This document shows positions 22,065 to 32,095 of a stretch of 64,000 bases of DNA, in pieces. Below the pieces are notes generated by a model that did not search any database, was not told where the DNA came from, and worked only from the letters and a program-made list of their open reading frames with translations. Origin of the DNA: Ophioderma brevispina (Eukaryota; Echinodermata; Ophiuroidea; Amphilepidida; Ophiodermatidae). The stretch's first letter is position 1. The number at the start of each line of letters is the position of its first letter. The position numbers and the translations under genes are program-made. The stretch spans positions 1 to 64,000 of the forward strand of contig JAMKCH010012616.1 of NCBI GenBank assembly GCA_023653785.1, read 5' to 3'.

Positions 22065-23800
22065 CAAGGCTGTTTTCTCTAATTTTCAATTTTCCAGTTG
22101 AAAAAATAACTGACAAATTTGACAGACTTATCCTTCCCTTTAAATCTATTCTGCCAAATTTCAATATTTTGACTCATTTGGGTGAATCACTGTGTTTAAG
22201 TCAAAAAAGTTTCAAATATTTTGCTGTAAAATTATTAATTTATCATTCATAAAATAATCATGAACTAATTGCTTACACTGGTAACTCAAAACGTCTGGAA
22301 TTGGGGCAATGGGTCTGACTTTGAGCATCACACAATGAGGAATTATCTATTGTTACTTCTACACGTTCAGACATAAATCAGAACAAATTCAGACACCAAC
22401 TTTCACACCTTGCACCAAAATCTGCATTGTAAGAAAAGCAATCAACTGCTCAACGGATTATAGATTTTGGGGTTTGGCCAATGGCAAGTAGATTACATAC
22501 TTGAGGTTTGTGTATATCAATAGGCAGCACTTATGTTGTTTATCATTGTCTCTTTGTAATTTATTGTTTTCTGGTGCGAAAGCAATTACTTTGGGTGTGC
22601 AAAGTGTCTGAATGTAGGTCGGAATTTAAGCTAATTCCCATTCAACGCCTTTCCAGATTCAGACCTTTTGCCTAAAATCAGACACTTTCAGTTACCAGTG
22701 TTATAAAATGGCTCCAAAAGCAAAATGTGTGTGTTTCCTACTGTTCCTCAGTCCCTCCCCCGAGCTTTAGCAGAAGGGGTATTTTTGTCAAAAGCAAAAA
22801 TCTGTCATCGGTGGTGTAGTCGGCATCTTGTCTATCTATGTCCACCTATAACTGCTAGACCGTGATCCAATCTAAATGGACACTTGCACCACAGGACGTT
22901 AGTATAATACCGCTAGCCGACAGGTCTGTAGTCAGATTTCTATGCTCTTATTCCCCAGAAAAACCTCCTGTTATTCCATGTGAATACTGTGGCAAAGTCT
23001 CTCTTAAGATTCTCCCTGCTTTTCAAAAATTTGTGACTTCTACCAGATCCCATATCCAAATTTGACAAACGTGGTATGTGGGTAGGTCGATGAATCCCGT
23101 AATCCCATGCACTGTGTTGTCCGTATCTTTGTATCTTAATGAGCTCATTTACATCTTTGTTCTGATTGGCCTACAAAGGTGATTTTTACCAGATCCCAAT
23201 ACCCAAATTTTATGTCAATTTGTATGTGAGTGGGAGTTGTTGATGCAGCTGTGAATGAGGTAATTTGCATATTGCTCATATACATGCGAACTTTCCCCCA
23301 TATCCAATTTCCAAATTGATGAAACTTTGGTATGCAGGTAGTGGTTCTTGCAATTAAACCCTGCATTGTACATCATATGTAATATTAATGAGCTTGTTCC
23401 CTATTTGCTCACCGCCAGGGGATCTGCAAGTTTACTTGAGTATTTTTTTTGTTGCCTAACATTGTGCCTTACATCTCATGAACAAACGTACTGACACTCA
23501 ACAATTTTATAAAGGAGTCTAGGTTTGCACGGCACCACTACTTATGCGATGCCATGCCAAGAACACCAACAAAGCGGGCAAGACATGCTAGTTGCGACAT
23601 CACACCCTGCATAATGCTGTCGCGTGATCTATCCCAACCACTTACTGCACAGGTCGTGCATGTACAATATCATGGGAAACCCGGAAAAGAGCAATGTGCC
23701 TTATGCAAGAGGTTCTGATAGCCCCTTTGAAAAGTGAATATGGAATATGGAATATCGAAACCAGCAAAACGTTATAATGGCGCGATTCCTCAATGGGAAT
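22065..23800. repeat. Diverged local duplication, copy 1 (with MITE insertion)
   Basis: Matches 23805-25165 in the same orientation from GGCTGTTTTCTCTAATTTTC through CAGTCCCTCCCCCGAGCTTT to AAACCAGCAAAACG, with scattered indels and substitutions. It is interrupted at 22276-22700 by a MITE absent from copy 2. Inside each copy, units of about 115-120 bp with ACCAGATCCCAAT...CAAATT...AACTTGGTATGTGGGT and AATGAGCTCATTTACAT are themselves repeated in tandem. Confidence 0.8.
22276..22700. mobile_element. 425-bp MITE with TTA target duplication
   Basis: The ends are inverted: CACTGGTAACTCAAAACGTC on the left and the complement of CACTGGTAACTGAAAGTGTC on the right, similar for about 24 bp. TTA flanks both sides (22273-22275 and 22701-22703). 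The paralogous sequence in the second local copy near 24010-24040 lacks the element, giving an empty-site comparison. A 3-bp TWA target duplication is typical of PIF/Harbinger elements. There is no coding capacity. Confidence 0.8.
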
Positions 23801-25170
23801 GTTTTGAATAAGGCCGTTTTCTTTAATTCAATTTTCCAGTTGGAAAAAAAATAACTGAAAATTGACAGACTTATCCTCACTTAAAAACTATTCCTGCACA
23901 TTTCAAATATTTGGACGCATTTGGGTGAATCACTGTGTTTAAGTCAAAACAGTTGACATAAACAGTTTTTTGCTTGTAAAATTATTAAGTTTTTATTTCA
24001 GTTCATAAAATAATAATGGAACTAAATGGCATTATTAAAATGGCCTCCAAAAATCAAAATGTGTTGTTTCCTACTGTCATCAGTCCCTCCCCCGAGCTTT
24101 AGCAGAAGGGGGACTTTTGTCAAAGCAAAATCTGTCAGCCCCGGGTGGCGTAGTCGGCATCTTGTCTATCTATGTCCACCTATAACTGCTAGACCCGTGA
24201 TCCAATCTAAATGGACCATTTGCACCACAGGACCTTAGTATATACGTACCGACAGGTCTGTAGGTCAGATTTCTATGCTCTTATTCCCCAGAAAAAACCT
24301 GGTTATTCCCTGTTTGAATACTGTGCAAAGTCTCTCTTAGATTCCATGACTTTTCAAAATTTGGGAACTTCTACCAGATCCCAATTCAAATTTGACAAAA
24401 CTTGGTATGTGGTAGCGATGAATTACAGGTAATACCCATGCCCTGTGTTGTCAGTATATTTGTATCTTAATGAGCTCATTTACATATTTGTTCTGATTGG
24501 CTACAAAGGTGAATTTCTACCAGATCCCAATGTCCAAATTTTATGCAATTTGGTATGTGAGTGGGTAGTGGTGGATGCACTGTGAATGAGGTAATTTGCA
24601 TATTTGCTCATTACTAAGGCGAACTTCCACCATATCCCAATGTCCAAAATTGATGAAACTTGGTATGCAGGTAGTGGTTCTTGCAAGTAATAACCATGCA
24701 GTGTAACATCATATGTAAATATTAATGAGCTTGTTCCCATATTTGCTCACCGCCAGGGGGATCTTGCAAGTTTTAACTTGAAGTATTTTTTTTGTTGCCT
24801 AACATTGTTGCCTTACATCTCATGAACAAACTTAATGGACACTCAACAATATTTATAAAGGAGTCTAGGTTTGCCACCAGGCACCACTACTTAATTGCGA
24901 TGCACATGCCAAAGACCACCAACAAAGCGAGGCAAGACATGCTAGTTGCGACATCACACCCTGCATAATGCATGTCGCGTGATCTATCCCAACCACTTAC
25001 TGCACAGGGTCGTGCATGTACAATATCAGGGGAAACCCGGAAAAGAGCAATGTGCTGTGACAAGAGGTTCTGATAGCCCATTTGAATTGAATGAGGAATA
25101 TGGAATATCGAAACCAGCAAAACGGTATAATGGAGCGATGTCATCAATGGGAAATGTTTTGAAGAAGTGT
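23801..25170. repeat. Diverged local duplication, copy 2
   Basis: The second copy lacks the MITE. At its right end (24946-25200) the plus strand has an open stretch with VHVQYQGKPGKEQCAV and later KKCDLP. It could be a remnant of a Cys-rich transposase C-terminus, as in piggyBac-type proteins, but too few cysteines survive in frame to claim it. Confidence 0.75.
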
Positions 25171-25527
25171 GATTTGCCTTGTGCATATTAGCAGCATCAA
25201 GAGGACTAGAGACGACGTCAGAACAAAACCGCTGTCATTTTCGCTAATATGGACTTTGATCTATTCCAACCCAAGTTTATACGAAATTATTATGAGCAAA
25301 ATGAGAATGAAATGTAATTTGAGAATTTGGCCCAAGCTTTCTGTGCTTTGGAATAGCGCTATACAAGTGACCCAGCCAAGGTTAAGAAAGAAGTTCGTTC
25401 TCTTAATATGAAACATGCTTTATAAGATGAAATGTTAAGCCAAGGTAATGACTTGCCATACAAGGAATGAGATTAAAGTGTTGATGGAGTGACACATAGT
25501 TTTACACCACACTCTGTACTTAGTTAC
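25171..25527. other. Intron sequence with possible coding remnant
   Basis: From 25250 the plus strand reads MDFDLFQPKFIRNYYEQNEN, a stop, then LAQAFCALE, a stop, then KVKKEVRSLNMKH. The composition looks protein-like, but the product is unknown and the frame is broken. It is perhaps the end of the mobile element that makes up the duplicated unit. Confidence 0.3.
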
Positions 25528-25686
25528 CTGTACAACTAGCCTCTTGATATTGATTAACATGCTGTCCATGATAGCACCGAAGAAGTCGCCCACAGTCTTG
25601 ATGTCACGACTGTTGAAGCCTCTGTAGCTAGACATTAATGTGATCCCTTGTTGTTCACCAAATTGTATCAGCTCATTAAATGATAT
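25528..25686 (-). CDS. Phospholipase exon, EF-hand 2 end plus C-terminal helix
   Basis: This 159-bp, phase 0/0 exon is bounded by a GTACTTTCAG acceptor and a CAG|GTAACT donor. It begins ISFNELIQFGEQQG, completing the EF-hand loop started in the previous exon and supplying the exiting helix. It then reads SSYRGFNSRDIKTVGDFFGA and IMDSMLINIKRLVVQ. A D-S-M-L-I-N-x-K-R helix after the EF-hand region fits invertebrate patatin-like proteins as recalled from general knowledge of the family. All frames and phases agree. The intron upstream is 5.5 kb and LINE-filled; the intron downstream is 4.3 kb and contains the diverged duplication at 22-25 kb. Confidence 0.8.
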
Positions 25687-25845
25687 CTGAAAGTACAATT
25701 CCAAAAGTAAAAATGCTTGTACTTAAGAAATTAGATTGTGGTGTGACATCAGTAGGGAATTTAGTATCTTTTCATTGGAATGACCTAGCTGAAACATGAT
25801 TATGCCCTCTCAATATTTAACAGAACAAAGAGTGCTGTAATTTCC

Positions 25846-27228
25846 CTTACCAAAGTGGATGGCCTGCACTAAGCCTTCCACAGGCCTGCATTTTCTAGGA
25901 TATAGGCAGGCCATCCATTGCACAATTGGCAGACCTGCCATAAGCCTTCCACAGGCCTGTCCACAGGCCGAAATATTTAAATTAGGGCATGCCTATGGCA
26001 GGCCTGTGGCAGGCCATCCATTTGGCAGGCCATCCGGTGGGCAGGCCATCCATTTGGCAGGCCTGCCACAGGCCATTTATTTGGCATGCCTGCACTAAGC
26101 CAACCACAGGCCTGTCCACAGGCCGAAATATTTAAATGAGGGCAGGCCTGTGGCAGGCCTGCTAAATGGACGGTCTACCAAATGGATGGTCTGCCAAATG
26201 GATGGTGTACCAAATGGATGGCCTGCCAAATGGATGGCCTGCCAAATGGATGGCCTGCCACAGGCCCTCGGGCATAAACAAGCGTTCATACCCAAAATCA
26301 ACCTCTAATTCAACACGGTCCTATAACCAAACCCTATTAACCTAATTGCCGTAAAGGCGCAGCCAAATTCATCAGTGTCACCAGTGACCTATAGGGTCAC
26401 TAAAATGGATTGACCTATCCTTTGTTTAGCCCTAGACATCACTGGCACTGACACTGCATGGTGGTAGGCCTTGGCAATGATGTAGCACTATCTATCGTGC
26501 CTAGGCCAAGCTAAAAGTCTTAGACTGGTCTTATCCATTCTAAACTGGAATATTCTTATAATATCTGCATTGATAAGTTATTTTTTCCACTAGAAAAGAT
26601 AATTACTTTCCAAACTGTATTTCAAGTTGTCTCTTCCGCCAGTTTAATTTCATGTACTTAATTGCTAGTCATGGTTGCCGAATTTGGAACCACAAGGCAC
26701 AAGCAACCAAAGTAAGCACTACACAAGTTTAAATACTCACTATGCTGCACTTATTTCATATGTTGTCCTACTTCTAGGTGTTCTTGTAAATATGCTGGAT
26801 GCAGTACAAACAATAAGTTAATCCATTTTGGTCTTATAATGGTACAATGCAGATGCAAAATCTAGTGATCATGCATACACATTTTACAACTGCCAAAGCT
26901 TGCCGCCAAAAAGATCTAATGTTGGGCACTGTGCCAAGAAGTTTGGATGGCCTGTCACATGGATGGCCTGCCACATGGATAGCCTGCCACTTGTTTGGAT
27001 GGCCTAGTCAGGTGGTACTCATTTGGATGGCCTGCCATTGCATGGATGGCATGCCTGCCAATGATTAATGGCAGGCCTGCCAAAGTATGGCAGACCTGCC
27101 ATTAACCCTACAATTGATGTGGCATGCCTGTGACGCCTATCAGTTTCATGATGGCAGGCCTGCCAATGATATGGCAGGCATGTGGATGGCTTAGTGCAGG
27201 CTAATTAGGCCATCCACTTTGGTAAGGG
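25846..27228. mobile_element. Foldback element with GGCAGGCC palindrome arms
   Basis: The termini CCCTTACCAAAGTGGATGGC and GCCATCCACTTTGGTAAGGG are exact complements. Both arms (about 25846-26275 and 26935-27228) are built of irregular repeats of GGATGGCCTGCC, GGCAGGCCTGCC and GTCCACAGGCC, many of them self-complementary. The core, about 26280-26930, is unique, AT-rich and non-coding. The structure resembles foldback (FB-like) elements whose arms are internal tandem repeats. The intermediate ORFs are repeat artefacts. Confidence 0.8.
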
Positions 27229-27229
27229 T

Positions 27230-28870
27230 TGCCACTTCTTCTTGCGTGTGAGGCAGCAGCTAAATGTGTTGAAGTTGGTGGAGCCAGCTCACTGTTGACT
27301 GGTTGGGATTTGAGAAGTCTATATTCACTGGTAGACGAAAGGTAGGGCACTCGTTGAGAATGTGATCTGCAGTCTGTGATGGAGATCGAGCCACATTGGC
27401 AGGTTGGAGATGGTCACAGGTTCAGAGCCCTATCAGTGGATATTGCTGTTGAAATGAAATGACTCCTGTGCGAATCCTGCTCAAGGGGACCAATTCCTTA
27501 CGTGGAAGACTAATACCAGGTGGGAGTTCTGTCATAGGTGTGATAGTGAATTGGTCTGGTCTTGGAGTATCTAGTCAGGCAGTGTTCCATGTCTGTAAGA
27601 TGTTGTATGGAGAACTGGAGAGTTTAGCAGCATGTCGACAGAAAGGTCGACGAGAGCACGGCTCTGCATGTCTGCCGAGCTGGTGTGATTCTTTGACAGT
27701 GTTATGCAACAGGTGCTTGTTGTCCAACAGTCTTGTTCATCAATTTATGTGTGATGTTCTCTCCGAAGCACTGCAGGTAGAAACTCAGATGGAGTGGGAC
27801 AAAGGCAGCCAGTAATGGTTCTCATAGTCTCCTTGTGTGAGAGCTATTGCACTATGCTGGGGTGGCATACTCAGCAGTGCTGTAGACCAGAGCCAGGTTG
27901 GTGGTGTATAGTGTGGATGTGCTAGCACCCCAGGAAGATCCACCAAGGAGGTTATTCCTCGAAGATACCTTTGCACATATTGACTCTTGTTGCTGCCAAT
28001 AAGAAAGCTGCCAATCAAGCTTCGCTCCCAGATAGGTTGGTGTAGGATTATATGGCAGAGGTGCTCCATTGAGGTTGATTTGAAGCTGGTAATGAGCCTA
28101 TTTGATGTTGAGATAGAAGGCAGTAGCAGTGGTCTTGGCTTCACCCAGCTTGAGTCTCCTGGTCTTGAGATATGCTGCAAGTAGGGCCATATCTTAAGTG
28201 TACTTTCTACTTCAGTCCAGCTTCTGTCCGAGTGAAGAAGAGCAAGGTCATTGACATAGCCATACAATCGACTGCTCTGCCCATCACTGGTCTTAAGGAC
28301 AAAGCTACGCTTTGCAAGCATGTTACATATGACTTGTACATGGTGCTGATCCGGGTTGTCCTTAGAAACTTGAGTGTCAGGCCTTGGTGCCACACAGTGT
28401 CATATGCTGCAGTAAGGACCACCAAAATGACATCTGCCTTACAACGCTTTTCAAAGCTCTCCTTAATATCATTTGTGAGTTTTACAATCAGATGGACAGT
28501 GCTCCGGCCACAGTGAAATCCTGATTGTTCATGAGGCAGATAGGATTTGAGACTGACTCCAGCCGGACCAGGATCAGCCACTCAAGGAGTTTGAAGGAAA
28601 CACACAGTAGTGATGTTGGGCAGTATTTCTTGGGGTTGTCAACAGGCTTGTTTGGCTTGGAGAGTGCAATGATGGTCGCCCTCCTCCAGATCTTGGGTAA
28701 AGACTGGTTGGTGAGGCAACATGTGTAGAGCTCCTGGAGCCATTCAAAACAATGTGGGCCACAGTGCATTAGGAACTCCGCTGGAATATTATCAGGACCC
28801 TGGGCCTTAATTCCCACTCTTTAGTTGGCTGATAGCTTAGGTGAGCTCATCTAGTGAGAAGGGTGATCAA
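27230..28870 (-). mobile_element. Decayed jockey/RTE-like LINE reverse transcriptase
   Basis: Read from 28850 down, the pieces are in order but in different frames. They are the RT entry region GPDNIPAEFLMHC, then ATIIALSKPNKPVDNPKKY, the palm motif A neighbourhood LTAAYDTVWHQGL, and a damaged catalytic box (GYVNDLALLHSD in place of YADD). A C-terminal TADHILNECP near 27390 resembles the terminal zinc-knuckle region of these LINEs. At least two frameshifts and the Y-V-N-D change make it inactive. It lies antisense to nothing, being in the same orientation as the host gene, within an intron. The endonuclease half expected upstream lies to its right in the opposite orientation. Confidence 0.8.
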
Positions 28871-28989
28871 AGTGACCCGTCCATCCCGGGGGCTCGACGA
28901 AGTTTGGTGATCTCTTTTTTAACAGAGCAAGTGTGATCCTTATCAATATCCTTTAAACTTTTGCGAGGAGTTGCTCAGCAATTGAGTTG

Positions 28990-29868
28990 GTAGACACAGG
29001 ACATTTTTATGGTTTTGGTGATTTCAACAGTCATAGCATTACCTGGGGCTACAGGAATACCAACCCTGACAGATCCACCTAGAGGACTGGGTTTCCCAAT
29101 CTGGCATACAACTCTTGTATGACCCCAAGCAACCAGACAGTTTCTACTCTGGAAGGTGGAACACAAGCTTAAATCCTGACCTTGCATTTGTAAATATGGA
29201 TGCCATTCCTGCTCACCGTACTGTTCTCGACCGCTTTCTGAAGTCTCAACATACACCATCACTGATCGCTCAGAACAGCCTTGCTAAGTCAGTACCAACA
29301 AAGCCAGTAAAAAGGTTAAATTTCTGCAAGGCAGACTAGGACCAGTTTGAGAACCCGGTGGATTCAGAAGTGCCCAACCTTGAGACACCAACCTGGACAA
29401 TTCTTACACAGCACTATGTAAACTCTTCATCGAGATAGCAGAGAAGACCATCCCACGTGGCTGTCGTCACAGTTACATCCCATCCTGGGATGAGGATGAG
29501 GAATGTTATGCTCTTTACAATGAATTCTTGAACTCTTAACCTGGGGAAGAAGCGATATCCAAGGATTGAGATCTGACAAACTGCTTGGACAGGAAATGTT
29601 GTGAGTGCTGGGAGGAGACAGTCCAGGGACTTTATTTCACTCCTTCTAGTAGGAAGGCCTGGAAGACTACAAACTGCCTCACCGGTAGAGTTTCCAAACC
29701 ATTGACCTCAAAGTCATATGATTGCGTACCATGTTGAAGGACTAAATCAGATAAAGACTAAAAAACCAAATTGCAAAAAAAGACCAATTGCGCATATGTC
29801 AAGATTTGTCAATCAGCACGGCATGGTCTGTGATTGGTTGAATGTTTAGTATGGGCGGGGCAGACAAA
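28990..29868 (+). mobile_element. LINE endonuclease (EEP) C-terminal fragment
   Basis: The plus strand reads GFGDFNSHSITWGYRNTNPD, then YDPKQPDSFYSGRWNTSLNP, DLAFVN and HRTVLDRF, then PVKRLNFCKAD. G-D-F-N-S-H, N-P-D-L-A-F and H-R-x-V-L are the late motifs of the exonuclease-endonuclease-phosphatase domain of jockey-like LINEs. It stops before RT. Its 3' part (29151-29868) is repeated at 29898-30574. It stands head-to-head with the RT fragment 27230-28870, so the element has been inverted internally or two insertions abut. Confidence 0.75.
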
Positions 29869-29897
29869 ATATGATGTTTTTTTTTTTTTTTTTTTTT

Positions 29898-30574
29898 GGA
29901 AGGTGGAACACAAGCTTAAATCCTGACCTTGCATTTGTAAATATGGATGCCATTCCTGCTCACCGTACTGTTCTCGACCGCTTTCTGAAGTCTCAACATA
30001 CACCATCACTGATCGCTCAGAACAGCCTTGCTAAGTCAGTACCAACAAAGCCAGTAAAAAGGTTAAATTTCTGCAAGGCAGACTAGGACCAGTTTGAGAA
30101 CCCGGTGGATTCAGAAGTGCCCAACCTTGAGACACCAACCTGGACAATTCTTACACAGCACTATGTAGCAGAGAAGACCATCCCACATGGCTGGGATGAG
30201 GATGAGGAATGTTATGCTCTTTACAATGAATTCTTGAACTCTTAACCTGGGGAAGAAGCGATATCCAAGGATTGAGATCTGACAAACTGCTTGGACAGGA
30301 AATGTTGTGAGTGCTGGGAGGAGACAGTCCAGGGACTTTATTTCACTCCTTCTAGTAGGAAGGCCTGGAAGACTACAAACTGCCTCACCGGTAGAGTTTC
30401 CAAACCATTGACCTCAAAGTCATATGATTGCGTACCATGTTGAAGGACTAAATCAGATAAAGACTAAAAAACCAAATTGCAAAAAAAGACCAATTGCGCA
30501 TATGTCAAGATTTGTCAATCAGCACGGCATGGTCTGTGATTGGTTGAATGTTTAGTATGGGCGGGGCAGACAAA
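29898..30574 (+). repeat. Second copy of LINE/flank segment after a poly-T run
   Basis: This segment repeats 29151-29868 nearly exactly. It lacks two short internal segments (17 and 24 bases) and begins right after a run of about 18 T. It contains SGRW-less endonuclease end motifs plus the non-coding tail GGGCGGGGCAGACAAA. The very high identity again suggests either a recent duplication or two haplotypes joined in assembly. Confidence 0.8.
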
Positions 30575-31221
30575 TCTTGATGTCAAAACTATTTGAGTTA
30601 GGTTTCCGACGCACGGACACAATAATTAACGTAAGTAAACTTTCTGTTTTAATAAGCTTTAAATGTTCACAGACTATTCTTCTTCACAGCCGGCATTTGG
30701 TCTGCACCGTTAAATTACGTCAGACGCGCAATTGGTCGCCTTATTCTGTCCCTGACTAAGGTAATTTTTAGCTTTTCTTCTAGGCAGAATTATAAATTTT
30801 GAAATCAAGAGGGCCACTCAATGTCTCCTTCCAAATGATAGATTCATAGGTACTTACTTACGGATTACACTTCATAAATATGTAGCAGCATTTATTATCT
30901 TTCAAAATTGAGATTGTAAAGGCATTTTAAGAATGACAGATCTGGTTGTATTTTAACAGCTCATAGATGAATAGCAGTATCATTATTTCTGTTGGACGAT
31001 TTTGTTCCTGGTATCCAATCATTGAGCTGGTTAAAACACCATAATATTAATATCAGACTTTTATTTGTGAGTAAAAACTCTACAACACTTTTTGTTTTAA
31101 GTTGTTCTTTAACAGCAACAACAACAGTATTAATAATAAACGGTATCCTCTGTATGCGTTGTATACCACATGTTTTTCAAATCATTATCTTTAAAAGAAT
31201 AGCAAATAAAGTTGTACTCAC
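30575..31221. other. Intron, nothing recognised
   Basis: AT-rich intron sequence between the LINE debris and the EF-hand 2 exon. Confidence 0.5.
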
Positions 31222-31322
31222 ATCTCCACTCTCATCCACATCAAGACGATCAAATAGCTCATCAATATCATATCCTGTACCGAAAAGCAGTTCTGCTTGG
31301 CCTTCAGTGAAGTGTGCATTTC
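31222..31322 (-). CDS. Phospholipase EF-hand 2 exon, first part of loop
   Basis: This 101-bp exon follows an ACCTTCTCCTATCAG acceptor, enters in phase 1 and ends in phase 0 at GAT|GTGAGT. It reads NAHFTEGQAELLFGTGYDID ... LFDRLDVDESGD. The last seven residues are positions 1-7 of an EF-hand loop (D1, D3, S5, G6, D7), and positions 8-12 are supplied by the next exon (I-S-F-N-E). The complete loop is therefore canonical, with Ca2+ ligands at 1, 3, 5, 7 and 12. An ATG at 31359-31357 opens a longer ORF through this exon, but that extension lies upstream of the good acceptor and is judged intronic. Confidence 0.8.
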
Positions 31323-31957
31323 CTGATAGGAGAAGGTGTTGTATGTTGAATGAAGCCATAGTTTGAGGGGAGACAGGCAGATATATACAGGCAGGATTAA
31401 ATACACAGTGGATCCTGCAAGAGCGTTTTAAAAAATAGCTTATTCGTGGGGGAAAATTGAACCATCTGTTTTAAAACTTTGTTTTTGGTTACAATCTGAA
31501 TTTTGATTATATTGGACGTATTTTTGTGTCTCTGTTTTGAGATTAACACATATAGAGTGCCTTTAGTAGTACCTTGCATATACATGTAGCATCGAAAAAG
31601 TGCCATTGTATATGGCGATGCGGAAGGATTGGGAAATGTCCATATATGATCAATATGGCTATTAGGCAAATGACATGCTTGTAAATTTGACAAGCAGTTT
31701 TGAGAGGTAAAACTGTGCCCGTTGTGCGTGTGTGCGCGTGTTTTTGCGTGTGTGTGATGTGGGTGCGCGCGTGCGTGTTTTTGCGTGTGTGTGTGTGTGA
31801 TAGATGGATGCTAAAAATATATTTTTACTGGTATAAGTTATAAAATGTATTTAGATTTGTCGCCATTTGTAGTTTGATCTCATTGTTCAAAAGCTACTGG
31901 ATTTCAATTCCAATCATAAAAGGAATGCACGTGATATTATAAATTTGGTATCAATAC
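31323..31957. other. Intron with short TG/CG microsatellite
   Basis: About 31715-31800 alternates GTGTGTGCGCGTGT and TTTTTGCGTGTGTGTGTG, a purine-pyrimidine alternating microsatellite. The remainder is plain intron between the two EF-hand exons. Confidence 0.6.
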
Positions 31958-32095
31958 CAACCTCCTTGAGTACTTCCTTCAACTCTGCAATGGAGATAGT
32001 TCCCACTGTCATCGAAGTCACACTTAGAACAAGCCATCATAAAGGCTTCCATAGCTTCAGTCAACGTCTAGTGTTTCTGCCGCCTTTTTTCGTCG
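31958..32095 (-). CDS. Phospholipase EF-hand 1 exon, frame disrupted
   Basis: The exon is expected to run from a TTACTTTAG acceptor (32096 side) to a TTG|GTATTG donor. It contains the helix TEAMEAFMMACSKC, the loop D-F-D-D-S-G and, in another frame, ISIAELKEVLKEV. Together these are a near-canonical EF-hand (loop ligands D1, D3, S5, then I8, S9, E12), a Ca2+-binding motif. The length is 138 bp, one base too many for the phase-2 entry and phase-1 exit fixed by its neighbours. One extra base falls within the G run of the loop. In the frame entered from the previous exon there is also a TAG shortly before the helix; an A-run length error plus a compensating base would remove it. The choice is between assembly error and a decaying gene; the sequence alone cannot decide. 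Confidence 0.6.

Noticed and set aside
25859..26301. Pro/Gly/Ala-rich ORFs on both strands
   Set aside because: Translations of the palindromic arm of the foldback element; no independent support.
29680..29760. tRNA-like segment (CACCGGTAGAG...)
   Set aside because: No convincing box A and box B pair at the right spacing.
31323..31359. ATG at 31359-31357 as the start codon of a separate EF-hand gene
   Set aside because: A good acceptor lies downstream of it at 31323, and the EF-hand pair continues in phase from 31958-32095.
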